Assembly: GCF_000429365.1 (NCBI RefSeq)
Contig: NZ_AUBS01000002.1
Span: forward strand, 124,001-188,000
Direction: 5' to 3'
DNA: 64,000 nt
Source: Pseudodonghicola xiamenensis DSM 18339
Lineage (GTDB): Bacteria; Pseudomonadota; Alphaproteobacteria; Rhodobacterales; Rhodobacteraceae
The notes beneath the pieces are model-generated. The model did no database searches. It saw nothing but the letters and a program-made list of their open reading frames with translations, and was not told where the DNA came from. The stretch's first letter is position 1; every line of letters begins with the position of its first letter. Positions 33,885-43,092 of this stretch are shown here, one piece after another. The position numbers and the translations under genes were made by a program.

Positions 33885-35882
33885 ATGCCCCGTCTTACCC
33901 GCCGCGGCTTTCTGGCCCGCAGCTCCGCACTGGCCGCTGCCGCCGCCGTCTCTCCCGCCATCGTCATCCGTGCCAATGCCGCCCCCGGCGCCGGCGAACT
34001 GGCGATGGTCGCGGTCCAGCCGAACCCCCGCGGCAGCTTTGAAAAGCTCTATCTTCTGAAGGGCGATCCGCTGTCCGGCCCGATCACCACGATCCTGACC
34101 GAAGACGGCGCCACCGAACCCGCCCGCAGCCTGCCCGAGGGCAGCCGTCGGGTGTTGCGGCTGATGCATTTCAACGACATGCACAATCACATGACCGATC
34201 TCGACGGCAAGCGCGGCGATACCCACCGCATGGCGCAGATGGTGCAACTGGTGAAAGCCGCCAAGGCGCAGGCCGGCGACGATGAAATCGTACTGCTCCT
34301 CTCCGGCGGCGACGATCACACCGGTTCGGTCTTTGACGAGCTGATGGGTTGGACCCCGGAAGACTTCGTCGCCGATGCCGGCTATCGTGCCGCCTCTGCC
34401 GCCGGTGTCGATCTCGCCGTTCTGGGCAACCATGAATTCGACCGTGGCGCCGCCCAGCTCAAGATCGGGCTCGACCGCGATGCCGCCTTCCCGGTGCTGT
34501 CGGCCAATGTGAACAACTCGGCCCATATCGCGCGGGACGTCGATTACACCCCCGCCGCCGTGGCCGAGGTGAAGGGGCTCAGGATCGGCTTCATCGGCCT
34601 GACCACCGCCATCGACACCCGGGTCGGCATGGAAAGCGACCCCACCCTGGCCGTCGCCAGCCCGGTGGAAAGCGCCGCCAACCTCTACAAGGCGGTCGAG
34701 GCGGTCTCGGACGTGGTGGTGATCCTGTCGCACTGCGGTTACGGCCGCGGCATGCACCAATCCGGCAAGGCCGGCACCGCCCGGCTGATCGGCGAAGGCG
34801 ATTTCGACATCGCCGACGCCATCGGCCCGATGGCCAGCAAACCCGTGGTGCTGATCGGTGGCCATTCGCACACCCAGCTCAATACCGACGGCATTGACGC
34901 CGACAATATGGTGGCCGGGCTGTTGCTGACCCAGGCCAAAGCCAATGGCCAGTTCCTTGGCGATATCGTGATGTCAGTGGCCCCGGGTCAGGGCCGCGAT
35001 CAGTGGTTCTCCAACGTCTCGCTGCACCCGATCAAGCGCCGCGACGACCGGCTGAAACCGGAGGACGAGAAATTCGCCAACGCCGAGCATGATGGCGATT
35101 TCGATGCCGGTTTCGAGGCGCAAGTGATGGCGCCGATGATCGCGGCGCTCGACGCCAAACTGTCCGAGGTGATCGCCCAGGTCGCCGACGACACCCTGGT
35201 CTCCACCCCGCGCACCATTGCCGACCGCTATGTCGGCGAGGCCGCCATCGGCAACCTGATGAACGACACTCTGGTCAAACGCTCGGCCAGCTTTCCAGGT
35301 GGAGCGGTCGATTTCTCGCTGTTCAACGCCACCGGGCTGGCCCGCGGCATCGCCAAGGGGCCGCTGACCTTCCGCGAATGGTTCGACGTGATGCCCTATG
35401 CCGATGTGATCGACGTCGCCACCCTGACCGGCGCCCAGATCCGCGACATGCTGAATTCGAACGCCAAGCGCATCCTGCGCCCGGAAGAGGTCTCCGGCAC
35501 CGATCTGTCCGAATTCGTCTCACGCGGGTTCCTGCATTTCTCCTCCGGCATCCGTTACCGGATCGCACTGGGTGGCTCTGCGGCCGAGGCGCAGGCGGTC
35601 GACATCACGCTGAACGGCCAGCCGGTGGAAGAGGTGCTGGAGAAACCCTTCACCATGGCCTTCAACAGCTATATCTCGCTCGGCGCCTTTGGTGAGACCT
35701 GGAACGGCAAGCCGATCGGCGGCGGCGTGGCAGGCGATATTCCCAGCTTCGACGTGCGTACCCTGCCCTGGAGCCACACCGGCCTCGTCTATCGTAACGA
35801 GCTGATCGCGGCGCTGCGCGAGATCGGCACCATTTCGGACCAGACCGGCATCATCCTAGACGGTCGTGTCACCGTCGCCTGA
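33885..35882 (+). CDS. Periplasmic bifunctional metallophosphatase/5'-nucleotidase
   Basis: A 665-aa UshA/CpdB-like enzyme that dephosphorylates nucleotides or 2',3'-cyclic nucleotides outside the cytoplasm. A Tat-type signal (RRGFLARSSALAAAAAVSPA) is at 6-25. The metallophosphoesterase domain has HFNDMHNH (95-102), a GGDDHTG metal site, GNHEFD (181-186) and GGHSHTQL. The C-terminal 5'-nucleotidase domain spans about 390-630. I chose the ATG at 33885, which follows a perfect AGGAGG. A triple Pho-box-like element is upstream, so phosphate starvation control is likely. It follows the DeoR gene on the same strand and complements the divergent importer by releasing phosphate or nucleosides in the periplasm. 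Confidence 0.92.
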   Translation: MPRLTRRGFLARSSALAAAAAVSPAIVIRANAAPGAGELAMVAVQPNPRGSFEKLYLLKGDPLSGPITTILTEDGATEPARSLPEGSRRVLRLMHFNDMHNHMTDLDGKRGDTHRMAQMVQLVKAAKAQAGDDEIVLLLSGGDDHTGSVFDELMGWTPEDFVADAGYRAASAAGVDLAVLGNHEFDRGAAQLKIGLDRDAAFPVLSANVNNSAHIARDVDYTPAAVAEVKGLRIGFIGLTTAIDTRVGMESDPTLAVASPVESAANLYKAVEAVSDVVVILSHCGYGRGMHQSGKAGTARLIGEGDFDIADAIGPMASKPVVLIGGHSHTQLNTDGIDADNMVAGLLLTQAKANGQFLGDIVMSVAPGQGRDQWFSNVSLHPIKRRDDRLKPEDEKFANAEHDGDFDAGFEAQVMAPMIAALDAKLSEVIAQVADDTLVSTPRTIADRYVGEAAIGNLMNDTLVKRSASFPGGAVDFSLFNATGLARGIAKGPLTFREWFDVMPYADVIDVATLTGAQIRDMLNSNAKRILRPEEVSGTDLSEFVSRGFLHFSSGIRYRIALGGSAAEAQAVDITLNGQPVEEVLEKPFTMAFNSYISLGAFGETWNGKPIGGGVAGDIPSFDVRTLPWSHTGLVYRNELIAALREIGTISDQTGIILDGRVTVA

Positions 35883-35896
35883 GCGGATCAAACCCG

Positions 35897-35930
35897 GAAC
35901 GGGGCGCAACCGGCCCCGTTCACTGTTTTC
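35897..35930 (+). terminator. Terminator after the 5'-nucleotidase
   Basis: The stem GAACGGGGC pairs with GCCCCGTTC around a 7-nt loop, followed by a T-rich ACTGTTTTC tail. The stem is strong and the tail modest. Confidence 0.75.
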
Positions 35931-35999
35931 TGTCGACCTTGATCCGACGAGGCGGTCCGCTACGCTCTGCCCCCATGTCAGGGGCAGAGCATAGCGGGG

Positions 36000-37052
36000 T
36001 CACATCACAAGCTGGAACATCAGTCCCGCCAGAACCGCACCCACCAGCCCCAACCCCAGATAAAGCGCAAAAACCCGCGGCTTGACCAGCGACCAGACCG
36101 CAGCCATCGCCGGGATCGAGCTGACCGCACCGGCGATCATGAAGGCCATCGCCGACCCGACACTCATCCCCTGCCCGATCAAGCCGGCCAACAGCGGCGG
36201 CGCCACATAGGAGTTCAGATAGGCCGGCATCCCCACCAGTGCCGCGATAGCGATCGACCCGACGCCTTCGCCGCCGACAAGTTGCGCGATCAGGTCGGCG
36301 GGAACGTAGCGCACCAGAAGCGCCTCCAGCACATAGGCCAGCGCCAGCCATTTCAGCAAGAACAGCCCGTTGGTGAAAACCTCTTTGCGGAAGATTTCCC
36401 GCCGGGGAATTTCGCTCCAGAACCGCCAAACCGGCTTGTCATGTTCCTTCGGGCCGCCGCAGCCGCAACAGCTTTTGCGCTGCACCTGCTTCAACGGTTC
36501 TGACAAGGCCCCGCCCCGCGCCAGAGCCTTGACGGCAAGGCCCCCGAACAGGCCCAGCGCCACCGCCGCCACCGCCTTGGCCAGCGCAAACGGCCAACCC
36601 AGCGCCCCGGCAGTGATCAACAGCGTCGGCGGATCAATCAGCGGAGACGACAGCCAAAAGGCCATCACCGCCGACAACGGCGCCCCCAGAGCCAGCAGCC
36701 CCGCGATGAAGGGAATCACCTGACAGGAACAAAACGGCGCCAACCCGCCCAGAAGGGCCGCGAAAAAGATCATCCGCATCTCTCGCCCTTCAAAGGCCCG
36801 GGCCACCAGCGCTTCGGCCCCCGACGCCTTGAGATAGGCCAGCAGCAGCACCGCGATCACGATATATTTTGCAGTCTGAGCCAGTGCAGCCCCTGCAAAC
36901 AGCCCCACTGGCCCCAGATTTTCCGGATCCAGCACCGCCACCGCCAGCAGCAGCAGCACAATCATCGCCCAGGGCGATTTCAGCCCTTGCAGCATCGCCC
37001 GCAGACGAGACCGCCCGGCCGCCACTGGCCGGATTTGAGTCGCTTCAACCAT
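36000..37052 (-). CDS. Permease of the YraQ/UPF0718 family (ArsP-like)
   Basis: A 350-aa membrane protein with about eight to ten helices. The first half has FCSCQVIPFIAGLLALGAP, matching the conserved CSC-x-VIP loop of this family, and the second half has the related GMPAYLNSYVAPPLL. A cytoplasmic loop (RKSCCGCGGPKEHDK, about 193-207) is Cys-rich and may bind a thiophilic metal. Relatives include the organoarsenical exporter ArsP and Cu/Zn-linked permeases. It overlaps the ArsR regulator by 8 nt, so metal- or metalloid-induced expression is likely. The substrate is inferred. Confidence 0.85.
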   Translation of the reverse strand: MVEATQIRPVAAGRSRLRAMLQGLKSPWAMIVLLLLAVAVLDPENLGPVGLFAGAALAQTAKYIVIAVLLLAYLKASGAEALVARAFEGREMRMIFFAALLGGLAPFCSCQVIPFIAGLLALGAPLSAVMAFWLSSPLIDPPTLLITAGALGWPFALAKAVAAVALGLFGGLAVKALARGGALSEPLKQVQRKSCCGCGGPKEHDKPVWRFWSEIPRREIFRKEVFTNGLFLLKWLALAYVLEALLVRYVPADLIAQLVGGEGVGSIAIAALVGMPAYLNSYVAPPLLAGLIGQGMSVGSAMAFMIAGAVSSIPAMAAVWSLVKPRVFALYLGLGLVGAVLAGLMFQLVM

Positions 37053-37353
37053 CCGTTTTCCCTCCGTCTTCCAGATCGGCGCAACATTCGCTCAGAATAA
37101 AATCGGCCAGTTCCCGCAGCCGTTCGTAATGCGCCCGGTTGATCACCTGGCGCCCCTGCTTTTCCTGCTCCACCACGCCCCCAGCAGCGAGCACCTTCAG
37201 GTGATGCGCAAGCGTCGAAGGCGCGATGCCGGTTCGGTCCTGAATGTCTCCGACGGTCAGCCCGGCACCGCCGGCCCGAACCAGAACGCGCAACACCTGC
37301 AATCGCGAATCCGCCCCCATCGCCGCAAACCCCTGGGCCATTTCTGCCAGCAT
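37045..37353 (-). CDS. ArsR family metalloregulator
   Basis: A 102-aa winged HTH repressor (LTVGDIQDRTGIAPSTLAHHLKVLAAGGVVEQEKQGRQVINRA). It ends in FILSECCADL; the C-terminal Cys pair may be the metal- or metalloid-sensing site, as in ArsR types that lack the ELCVCDL motif. I chose the ATG at 37353 with GGAGGT 7 nt upstream; the TTG five codons before overlaps that site. It heads a two-gene operon with the permease. Confidence 0.92.
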   Translation of the reverse strand: MLAEMAQGFAAMGADSRLQVLRVLVRAGGAGLTVGDIQDRTGIAPSTLAHHLKVLAAGGVVEQEKQGRQVINRAHYERLRELADFILSECCADLEDGGKTDG

Positions 37354-37370
37354 TGCCTGCACCTCCAAAC

Positions 37371-37413
37371 ATAACTATAAAACTAGTTATATCGAATCAT
37401 TAAAAACTGTCAA
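37371..37413 (-). promoter_or_regulatory. Promoter and ArsR-type operator
   Basis: On the - strand TTGACA (37408-37413), a 16-bp spacer and TATAAC (37386-37391) form a near-consensus promoter. The inverted repeat ATAACTA (37371-37377) / TAGTTAT (37384-37390) with a 6-bp spacer overlaps the -10, the expected position for an ArsR repressor. Confidence 0.75.
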
Positions 37414-37552
37414 CTCCCCCAGGCTGTGTAGATCGCCCCGGGCACGCGTTCACCGCCCCACCCCGGTGCAAGAATAGGTGGCAAAGATGCGGCTTTGGCG
37501 ACGAGAACGGACAGTTTTAGATTGAGGATGGCAGACGGTTCTGGCGCCCCCC

Positions 37553-37584
37553 TTAAGTCCAGTTTACAGCCAACTTAAGTCCAA
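37553..37584 (-). promoter_or_regulatory. TauR-like direct repeats in the promoter of the MocR gene
   Basis: On the - strand CTGGACTTAA (37553-37562) and TTGGACTTAA (37575-37584), 22 bp apart. The first is an exact match to the TauR repeat as I recall it, the second 9/10. They lie 15-46 bp upstream of the MocR start codon and are in the same family as the repeats before tpa. Their closeness to the start suggests autorepression. Confidence 0.7.
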
Positions 37585-37598
37585 CTTATGCTGATCTC

Positions 37599-39062
37599 AT
37601 GCCCATCGCCGTCGAAACCTTTTTCCTCAGCCCCGACGCGCCCGGCACCCTGCAGGCGCAGGTGCAGCAGATGATTGCCGAAGGCATCCTGTCGGGCCGC
37701 TTTCACGCAGGGGAAAAGCTGCCCTCCTCGCGTCGTCTGGCAGCACATCTGGGCGTCAGCCGGATCACTGTGACGCTGGCCTATACCGAACTGGTGGCCA
37801 ACGATTATCTCAGCGCCCGGGGGCGCTCGGGTTACTATGTCTCGGACACCGCCCCGGTGCCGCCGGTCTATTCGCCGCAACCACGCAACGCCGACCGGGT
37901 GGATTGGTCGCATGCCCTGGTTCAGCGCTTCACCGGCGGCGACACCCCGGTCAAGCCGAAGGACTGGCGCAGCTTCCGCTATCCCTTCATCTACGGGCAG
38001 ACCGATCCGACGCTGTTCGATCATGCCAATTGGCGGCAATGCGCGATGCGGGCGCTGGGGCAGAAGGATTTCGCCGCGCTGACGGATGATTACAACGACC
38101 GCGACGATCCGCTGCTGGTCGAATACATCGCCCGTCACACATTGCCCCGGCGCGGCATCTCGGCCCGACCGGAAGAGATATTGATCACGCTGGGTGCCCA
38201 GAATGCCCTCTGGCTGACCTCTCGCATGCTCCTGAACCAGCGCCGGCAGGCGGTGATCGAAGATCCCTCCTATCCCGCCCAGCGCGATCTGCTGACCCAT
38301 TCGGGCTGCCGGCTGATGCCGGTGCGGGTCGATGCCGACGGCTTGCCCCCCGAGGCGATCCCCGAAGGCACCGAAGTGATCTTCACCACCCCCAGCCACC
38401 AATGCCCGACCACCGCCACCATGCCACTGGCACGGCGCCAGGCGCTGCTCGCCCGCGCTCGCACGCTCGACGCGCTGGTGATCGAGGACGATTATGAATT
38501 CGAAATGGCCTTTCTGGCGCGCCCATCTCCCGCGCTGAAATCGCTCGATGAAGACGGGCGGGTGATCTATGTCGGCAGCTTCTCGAAGTCACTGTTTCCA
38601 GGGCTGCGGCTGGGCTACATGGTCGGTTCGGAACCCTTCATCCGTGAGGCGCGCGCCCTGCGCGCCGCCATGCTGCGCCACCCGCCCGGCCACATCCAGC
38701 GCACTGCCGCCTATTTCCTGTCGCTCGGCCATTACGACAGTCAGATCCGGCGAATGAGCCAGGCCCTGCACGACCGTCGCCGAGAGATGGAACAGGCGAT
38801 CTCCACCCAGGGGCTGACCATTGCCGGACGGGGCGTCTATGGCGGCTCATCTCTCTGGATGCAGACGCCCGAAGGTGTCGACAGCGGCCGGCTCGCGGCC
38901 CGGCTGCTGGATGAAAGCGTCTATATCGAACCCGGCGCCCCGTTCTTTGCCGGACCGGAGCGGCCAAGGGGTTATTACCGGCTGGGCTATTCCTCGATCC
39001 CCACGGCACGGATCTCCGAAGGTATCGCCCGGATCGCCGCAGCCGGACGCGCCCTGCTCTAG
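37599..39062 (+). CDS. tauR: MocR-type (GntR/aminotransferase) regulator, probable TauR
   Basis: A 487-aa MocR regulator. Residues about 15-80 form a GntR winged HTH (LPSSRRLAAHLGVSRITVTLAYTEL). Residues about 125-487 form a fold-type-I aminotransferase-like PLP domain with EDPSYP, IEDDYEFE and the Lys in YVGSFSKSLFPGLRLGY. Such proteins bind PLP plus an amino-compound effector. Direct repeats matching TauR sites lie both at its own promoter and before tpa, so I assign TauR, activator of taurine use. In R. capsulatus tauR is next to tpa, while here it is 14.5 kb away. No ribosome-binding site is seen before the ATG, so translation may be leaderless. Confidence 0.8.
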   Translation: MPIAVETFFLSPDAPGTLQAQVQQMIAEGILSGRFHAGEKLPSSRRLAAHLGVSRITVTLAYTELVANDYLSARGRSGYYVSDTAPVPPVYSPQPRNADRVDWSHALVQRFTGGDTPVKPKDWRSFRYPFIYGQTDPTLFDHANWRQCAMRALGQKDFAALTDDYNDRDDPLLVEYIARHTLPRRGISARPEEILITLGAQNALWLTSRMLLNQRRQAVIEDPSYPAQRDLLTHSGCRLMPVRVDADGLPPEAIPEGTEVIFTTPSHQCPTTATMPLARRQALLARARTLDALVIEDDYEFEMAFLARPSPALKSLDEDGRVIYVGSFSKSLFPGLRLGYMVGSEPFIREARALRAAMLRHPPGHIQRTAAYFLSLGHYDSQIRRMSQALHDRRREMEQAISTQGLTIAGRGVYGGSSLWMQTPEGVDSGRLAARLLDESVYIEPGAPFFAGPERPRGYYRLGYSSIPTARISEGIARIAAAGRALL

Positions 39063-39111
39063 CCCGGCGTCGCTGACCGCTGGGGCAACAGTCTCAGAAT
39101 GGCCGGGCGAC

Positions 39112-39151
39112 AAACGGAAAAGCGCAGGACACCAGCACGGTGCCCTGCGCT
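39112..39151 (-). terminator. Terminator of dapA
   Basis: On the - strand the stem AGCGCAGGGCACC pairs with GGTGTCCTGCGCT (one G-T wobble) around a 5-nt loop and is followed by TTTTCCG. It lies between the convergent MocR gene and dapA. Confidence 0.75.
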
Positions 39152-39203
39152 CTCGAATTCTACGCAACAGCACGCGCGCCGCCCTGGCGCGCCCGCCCCG
39201 GGA

Positions 39204-40076
39204 TCAAAGAATGCCCGCGTGCTTCATCGCGGCGTCGATCGCGGCCTTGGTGCTGTCTTCCAGCCCGGTCAGCGGCGAGCGGACTTCGTCACTGCACATG
39301 TCCAGTTTCGACAGGGCGTATTTCGCGCCGACCAGCCCCGGTTCGATGAAGATCGCCTCGTGCAGCGGCATCAGCTTGTCCTGATAGTCGAGCGCAAGCT
39401 TGTAATCGCCGGCGAGCGTCGCTGTCTGGAATTCGGCGCAGAGCTTCGGTGCCACATTGGCGGTGACCGAGATGCAGCCGACGCCGCCATGGGCGTTGAA
39501 GCCCAGAGCGGTGGCATCTTCGCCCGACAGTTGGATGAAATCGGCGCCGCAGGTCATGCGTTGCTGGCTCACCCGCTCCAGCTTGCCGGTGGCGTCCTTG
39601 ACGCCGACGATGCGCGGCAGTTTCGCCAGTTGCCCCATGGTGGCAGGCGTCATGTCGACGGCCGAACGACCGGGGATATTGTAGATGATGATCGGGATCT
39701 CGGCGCAATCGTGCAGCGCGGTGAAATGGCCGATCATGCCGCGCTGGGTCGGCTTGTTGTAATAGGGCGTCACCACCAGTGCCGCATCGGCACCGGCGAA
39801 GGCGGCGAATTGCACAAAGCGAATCGCCTCGACCGTGTTGTTCGACCCGGCGCCAGCAACCACCGGCACCCGGCCGGCGGCGGCCTTGACCACCTCGGCG
39901 ATGACCGTCTCGTGTTCGTCATGGCTGAGCGTCGGGCTTTCACCAGTGGTGCCGACCGGCACCAGACCGGTGGTTCCTTCGGATATCTGCCATTCGACCA
40001 GACGTTTAAGTGCATCCAGGTCCAGCTCGCCGTTGCGGAACGGGGTGACGAGGGCTGTCATTGAGCCTTTGAACAT
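39204..40076 (-). CDS. dapA: 4-hydroxy-tetrahydrodipicolinate synthase
   Basis: A 290-aa TIM-barrel aldolase that condenses pyruvate with aspartate semialdehyde, the first step of the DAP/lysine branch. The Schiff-base Lys160 is in VGVKDATG; the proton-relay residues are Thr44 (GTTGE), Tyr106 (PYYNKP) and Tyr132 (IIYNIPGR). The length matches the family. I chose the ATG at 40076 ([13 protein letters not shown]) with AGGAG 8 nt upstream; an earlier in-frame ATG would add 60 unrelated residues. It is divergent from the lytic transglycosylase gene, so two cell-wall functions share this promoter region. Confidence 0.96.
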   Translation of the reverse strand: MFKGSMTALVTPFRNGELDLDALKRLVEWQISEGTTGLVPVGTTGESPTLSHDEHETVIAEVVKAAAGRVPVVAGAGSNNTVEAIRFVQFAAFAGADAALVVTPYYNKPTQRGMIGHFTALHDCAEIPIIIYNIPGRSAVDMTPATMGQLAKLPRIVGVKDATGKLERVSQQRMTCGADFIQLSGEDATALGFNAHGGVGCISVTANVAPKLCAEFQTATLAGDYKLALDYQDKLMPLHEAIFIEPGLVGAKYALSKLDMCSDEVRSPLTGLEDSTKAAIDAAMKHAGIL

Positions 40077-40236
40077 GGAGGTGCTCCTTAAAGCGTGTCG
40101 GGCGGGGCTCCACCCGCCATCAAATCTGGTGATTGCGGGCTGCAGTCCGCCGAACCGAACCGTTTTCCGCGATTGTGTGTTGATCCCCGCTCTGCGCGGA
40201 TTATCGTCAAAGGCTCTAGCCACGGTTATATGAGAA

Positions 40237-42243
40237 ATGCAAGGGATGTCGCACAAGCGGGCGGTCTCGCCTCACCTGATCCGGATGCTCTTCGCGGGGC
40301 TGGCGCTGGCGCTTCTGGCGCTTGCCCCCATCGCCCGGGCCGCCGCCCCCGAGGGCCTGACCAAAGGGCTTGAGGCGATGCGTGCCGGCGACTGGGATCA
40401 GGCGCTGGCGGTGTCTGGCGCGCGCGGCTCGATCTCGCGCGATATCGTCGTCTGGCACTGGCTCCGTGCCGGCAAGGGCACTGCCGGGGATGTGCAGGTA
40501 TTTCTGGCGCGCCGACCGGATTGGCCCGGGCTCGACTGGCTGCGCCGCAAGAGCGAGGCAGCCTTCGACGACGCACCGACCGATCAGGTGCTGTCCTTCT
40601 TCGCCAATCACCCGCCGCAAACCGCCGAAGGGGCCCTGGTTCTGGCCAAGGCCCAGGCGGCGCGGGGGCATCTCGGCGATGCGGAAGCCGGGCTGGTTCT
40701 GGCTTGGCGCACCCTGCCGATGGGCGCCGGTCTGCAGGCGATCTATCTCGACCGGCACCGCAAGCTTCTGGCCCCTCACCACCAGGCCCGGCTCGACCGG
40801 ATGATCTGGGACAGCAATTTCGCCAGCGCCCGGCAGATGCTGCCGTTGGTTTCAGACGACCAGCGCGCCTTGGCCGAAGCCCGGATCGCCCTGCTTGAGA
40901 TGTCGCCCGGCGTCGACGGGTTGATCGCGAAGCTCCCCGACCGGCTGCAGGAGGATCCGGGCCTGTCCTATGCGCGATTTGTCTGGCGCCACCGCAAGGG
41001 GCGCAGCGACGATGCCATCGCCCTGCTACTGGCCCATTCCCAAAGCGCCGCCGATCTCGGAGAGCCCGCCGCCTGGGCGCAGCGCCGCCGCTGGCTGGCG
41101 CGCGAACAACTCCGCGCCGGCAACGGAGAACAAGCCTATAAGATCGCCGCGTTCCATCAGCTCACCCCGGAGGCCGGGTATGACTATGCCGATCTGGAAT
41201 GGCTCGCCGGCTATGCCGCATTGACCCGCCTGCACGATCCGAAGACCGCGATCCGGCATTTCCGCAATTTCGACGCGTCTGTCGCCACGCCGATCTCGAA
41301 GGGACGCGCGGGCTATTGGCTGGGCCGCGCCTATGCGGCACAGGGAGATACCGACAACGCCTATGCCGCCTATGCGATGGCCGCCGGGCAGCAGACCTCG
41401 TTCTACGGTCTGTTGGCAGCAGAGCGGATTGGCCGCCCCTTCGACCCGGCGCTGGTCACCCCCGCCCCGCCGCCAGACTGGCACAAGGCCGGTTTTCTGA
41501 CCTCCAGCGTCACCCAGGCGGGGCTGATGCTGCTTGACGCCGACGAAGTCGACCTGGGCGAACGTTTTCTGACCCATCTGGTCGAAAGCCTCGATCCGCA
41601 GCAGGCGGCCCAGATGGGGGCGATGGCGCTCGACATGGGCCGGCCGCATCTGGCGGTGATGATCGCCAAACGCGTCGCCTCTCGCGGGATCGTGCTGGAG
41701 GGGGTTTATTACCCGCTACACCCGGTTGCCGATCTCGAGTTGCCGATGGCCAAGGAAATGACACTGGCGATCGCCCGGCGGGAAAGCGAATTCGACCCCA
41801 CGGTGATCAGCGGCGCCGGCGCGCGCGGGCTGATGCAGGTGATGCCCGCCACCGCCAAGCTGGTGGCCGGACAGCTCGGCCTTCTGGGCGGGCACAGCAC
41901 CGACCGGCTGACCAGCGACTGGAGCTATAACGCCAAGCTCGGCGCCAATTACCTGGCGAAACTGGCGGGAGATTTCGACGGCAACGTCGTGTTGATGGCT
42001 GCTGGATATAACGCCGGGCCGCGCCGCCCGGCGCAATGGATCGAGGATTTCGGCGATCCGCGGACCTCCGGCACCGATATCGTCGACTGGATCGAAAACA
42101 TCCCCTTCGACGAGACCCGCAATTACGTCATGCGAGTCACCGAAAGCCTGCCCGTCTATCGCGCCCGGCTGGGGATGACGCCGCTGCCGATCCCGTTTTC
42201 GCAGGAGCTTGCCGGCTCAACCCTTCACGCGTTCGCGCCATAG
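40237..42243 (+). CDS. Soluble lytic murein transglycosylase (Slt70-like)
   Basis: A 668-aa periplasmic enzyme that cleaves peptidoglycan glycan strands, forming 1,6-anhydromuramic ends. It has a signal peptide (hydrophobic 17-33, ending ARA), a long alpha-superhelical U-shaped region (about 40-480, several TPR-like segments) and a C-terminal SLT domain. The catalytic Glu516 lies in RRESEFDP, followed by [14 protein letters not shown] and [10 protein letters not shown]. The start may be the ATG at 40237 or the one at 40246. The 3' end overlaps the convergent DMT gene by 27 bp. Confidence 0.94.
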   Translation: MQGMSHKRAVSPHLIRMLFAGLALALLALAPIARAAAPEGLTKGLEAMRAGDWDQALAVSGARGSISRDIVVWHWLRAGKGTAGDVQVFLARRPDWPGLDWLRRKSEAAFDDAPTDQVLSFFANHPPQTAEGALVLAKAQAARGHLGDAEAGLVLAWRTLPMGAGLQAIYLDRHRKLLAPHHQARLDRMIWDSNFASARQMLPLVSDDQRALAEARIALLEMSPGVDGLIAKLPDRLQEDPGLSYARFVWRHRKGRSDDAIALLLAHSQSAADLGEPAAWAQRRRWLAREQLRAGNGEQAYKIAAFHQLTPEAGYDYADLEWLAGYAALTRLHDPKTAIRHFRNFDASVATPISKGRAGYWLGRAYAAQGDTDNAYAAYAMAAGQQTSFYGLLAAERIGRPFDPALVTPAPPPDWHKAGFLTSSVTQAGLMLLDADEVDLGERFLTHLVESLDPQQAAQMGAMALDMGRPHLAVMIAKRVASRGIVLEGVYYPLHPVADLELPMAKEMTLAIARRESEFDPTVISGAGARGLMQVMPATAKLVAGQLGLLGGHSTDRLTSDWSYNAKLGANYLAKLAGDFDGNVVLMAAGYNAGPRRPAQWIEDFGDPRTSGTDIVDWIENIPFDETRNYVMRVTESLPVYRARLGMTPLPIPFSQELAGSTLHAFAP

Positions 42244-43092
42244 GGTGAACAGCCCCGCTGCCACAATCAGCGCAGCGCCGATCAGGATGTTGTTGCGCAG
42301 CACCTCGCCGAACACCGTCATCCCCAGGATCGACGCCCAGATCAGGTGGAAATAGGCGAAGGGCTGCACCGCCCCGGCCTCGGCCACCTCATAGCATTTG
42401 ATCAACAGCCAATGGCCCAGCGCCCCCATCACACAAAGCAGCGACATCCAGGCCCAGTCGGGACGGGTCATCGGCTCCCAGAACCAGATACCAATCGCCG
42501 ACATCATCACCGCCCCGGCCACCCCGGTCCAGAAAAAGCTGGTGGCCGCCGTATCGCGCCGCGCCACATAGCGGGTCAAAAGCCCGTAAAGCGCGAACAT
42601 CAGCGCCGAGATCAGCGGGATGATCGCCGCCAGATTGAAGACGCCGACGCCCGGTTGCAGGATGATCATCACCCCGACAAGCCCGATGCCGATCGCCACC
42701 CAGCGCCGCCAGCCAACGCTTTCACCCAGAACCGGCCCCGACAGGGCAGCCACCAGCAGCGGGTAACAGATGAAGACCGCCTGGCTCTGGATCAGCCCTA
42801 GAACGGTGAAGCCATAGATCGCGACACAGACCTCGCCGGCCAGCAGAAGCCCACGAAAGATCTGCAGAAATGGTTGCTCGGTCCGCGTCGTCGCCCGCAG
42901 CCCGCCGCGCGACCGGGCGGCCAGAAAGATGACGAAGGCAGCAAAGAACCAATAGCGGATCATCACCACCATCCAGGTGTTGTAAGCCCCCGCTAGATGG
43001 CGCGAAATCCCGTCCTGCAGGGCAAAGACGATGGTCGATCCCACCATCAGCAGAATGCCCAGACGCACGTTGTTGCGTTGCGCCCCGATCAT
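42217..43092 (-). CDS. EamA/DMT family transporter
   Basis: A 291-aa membrane protein with about ten helices in two EamA halves (about 10-135 and 150-285), a drug/metabolite exporter. It is translationally coupled to mnmD by a 4-nt overlap, but no functional link is evident. The substrate is unknown. It is the second DMT protein in the window and is only distantly similar to the first. Confidence 0.9.
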   Translation of the reverse strand: MIGAQRNNVRLGILLMVGSTIVFALQDGISRHLAGAYNTWMVVMIRYWFFAAFVIFLAARSRGGLRATTRTEQPFLQIFRGLLLAGEVCVAIYGFTVLGLIQSQAVFICYPLLVAALSGPVLGESVGWRRWVAIGIGLVGVMIILQPGVGVFNLAAIIPLISALMFALYGLLTRYVARRDTAATSFFWTGVAGAVMMSAIGIWFWEPMTRPDWAWMSLLCVMGALGHWLLIKCYEVAEAGAVQPFAYFHLIWASILGMTVFGEVLRNNILIGAALIVAAGLFTLWRERVKG

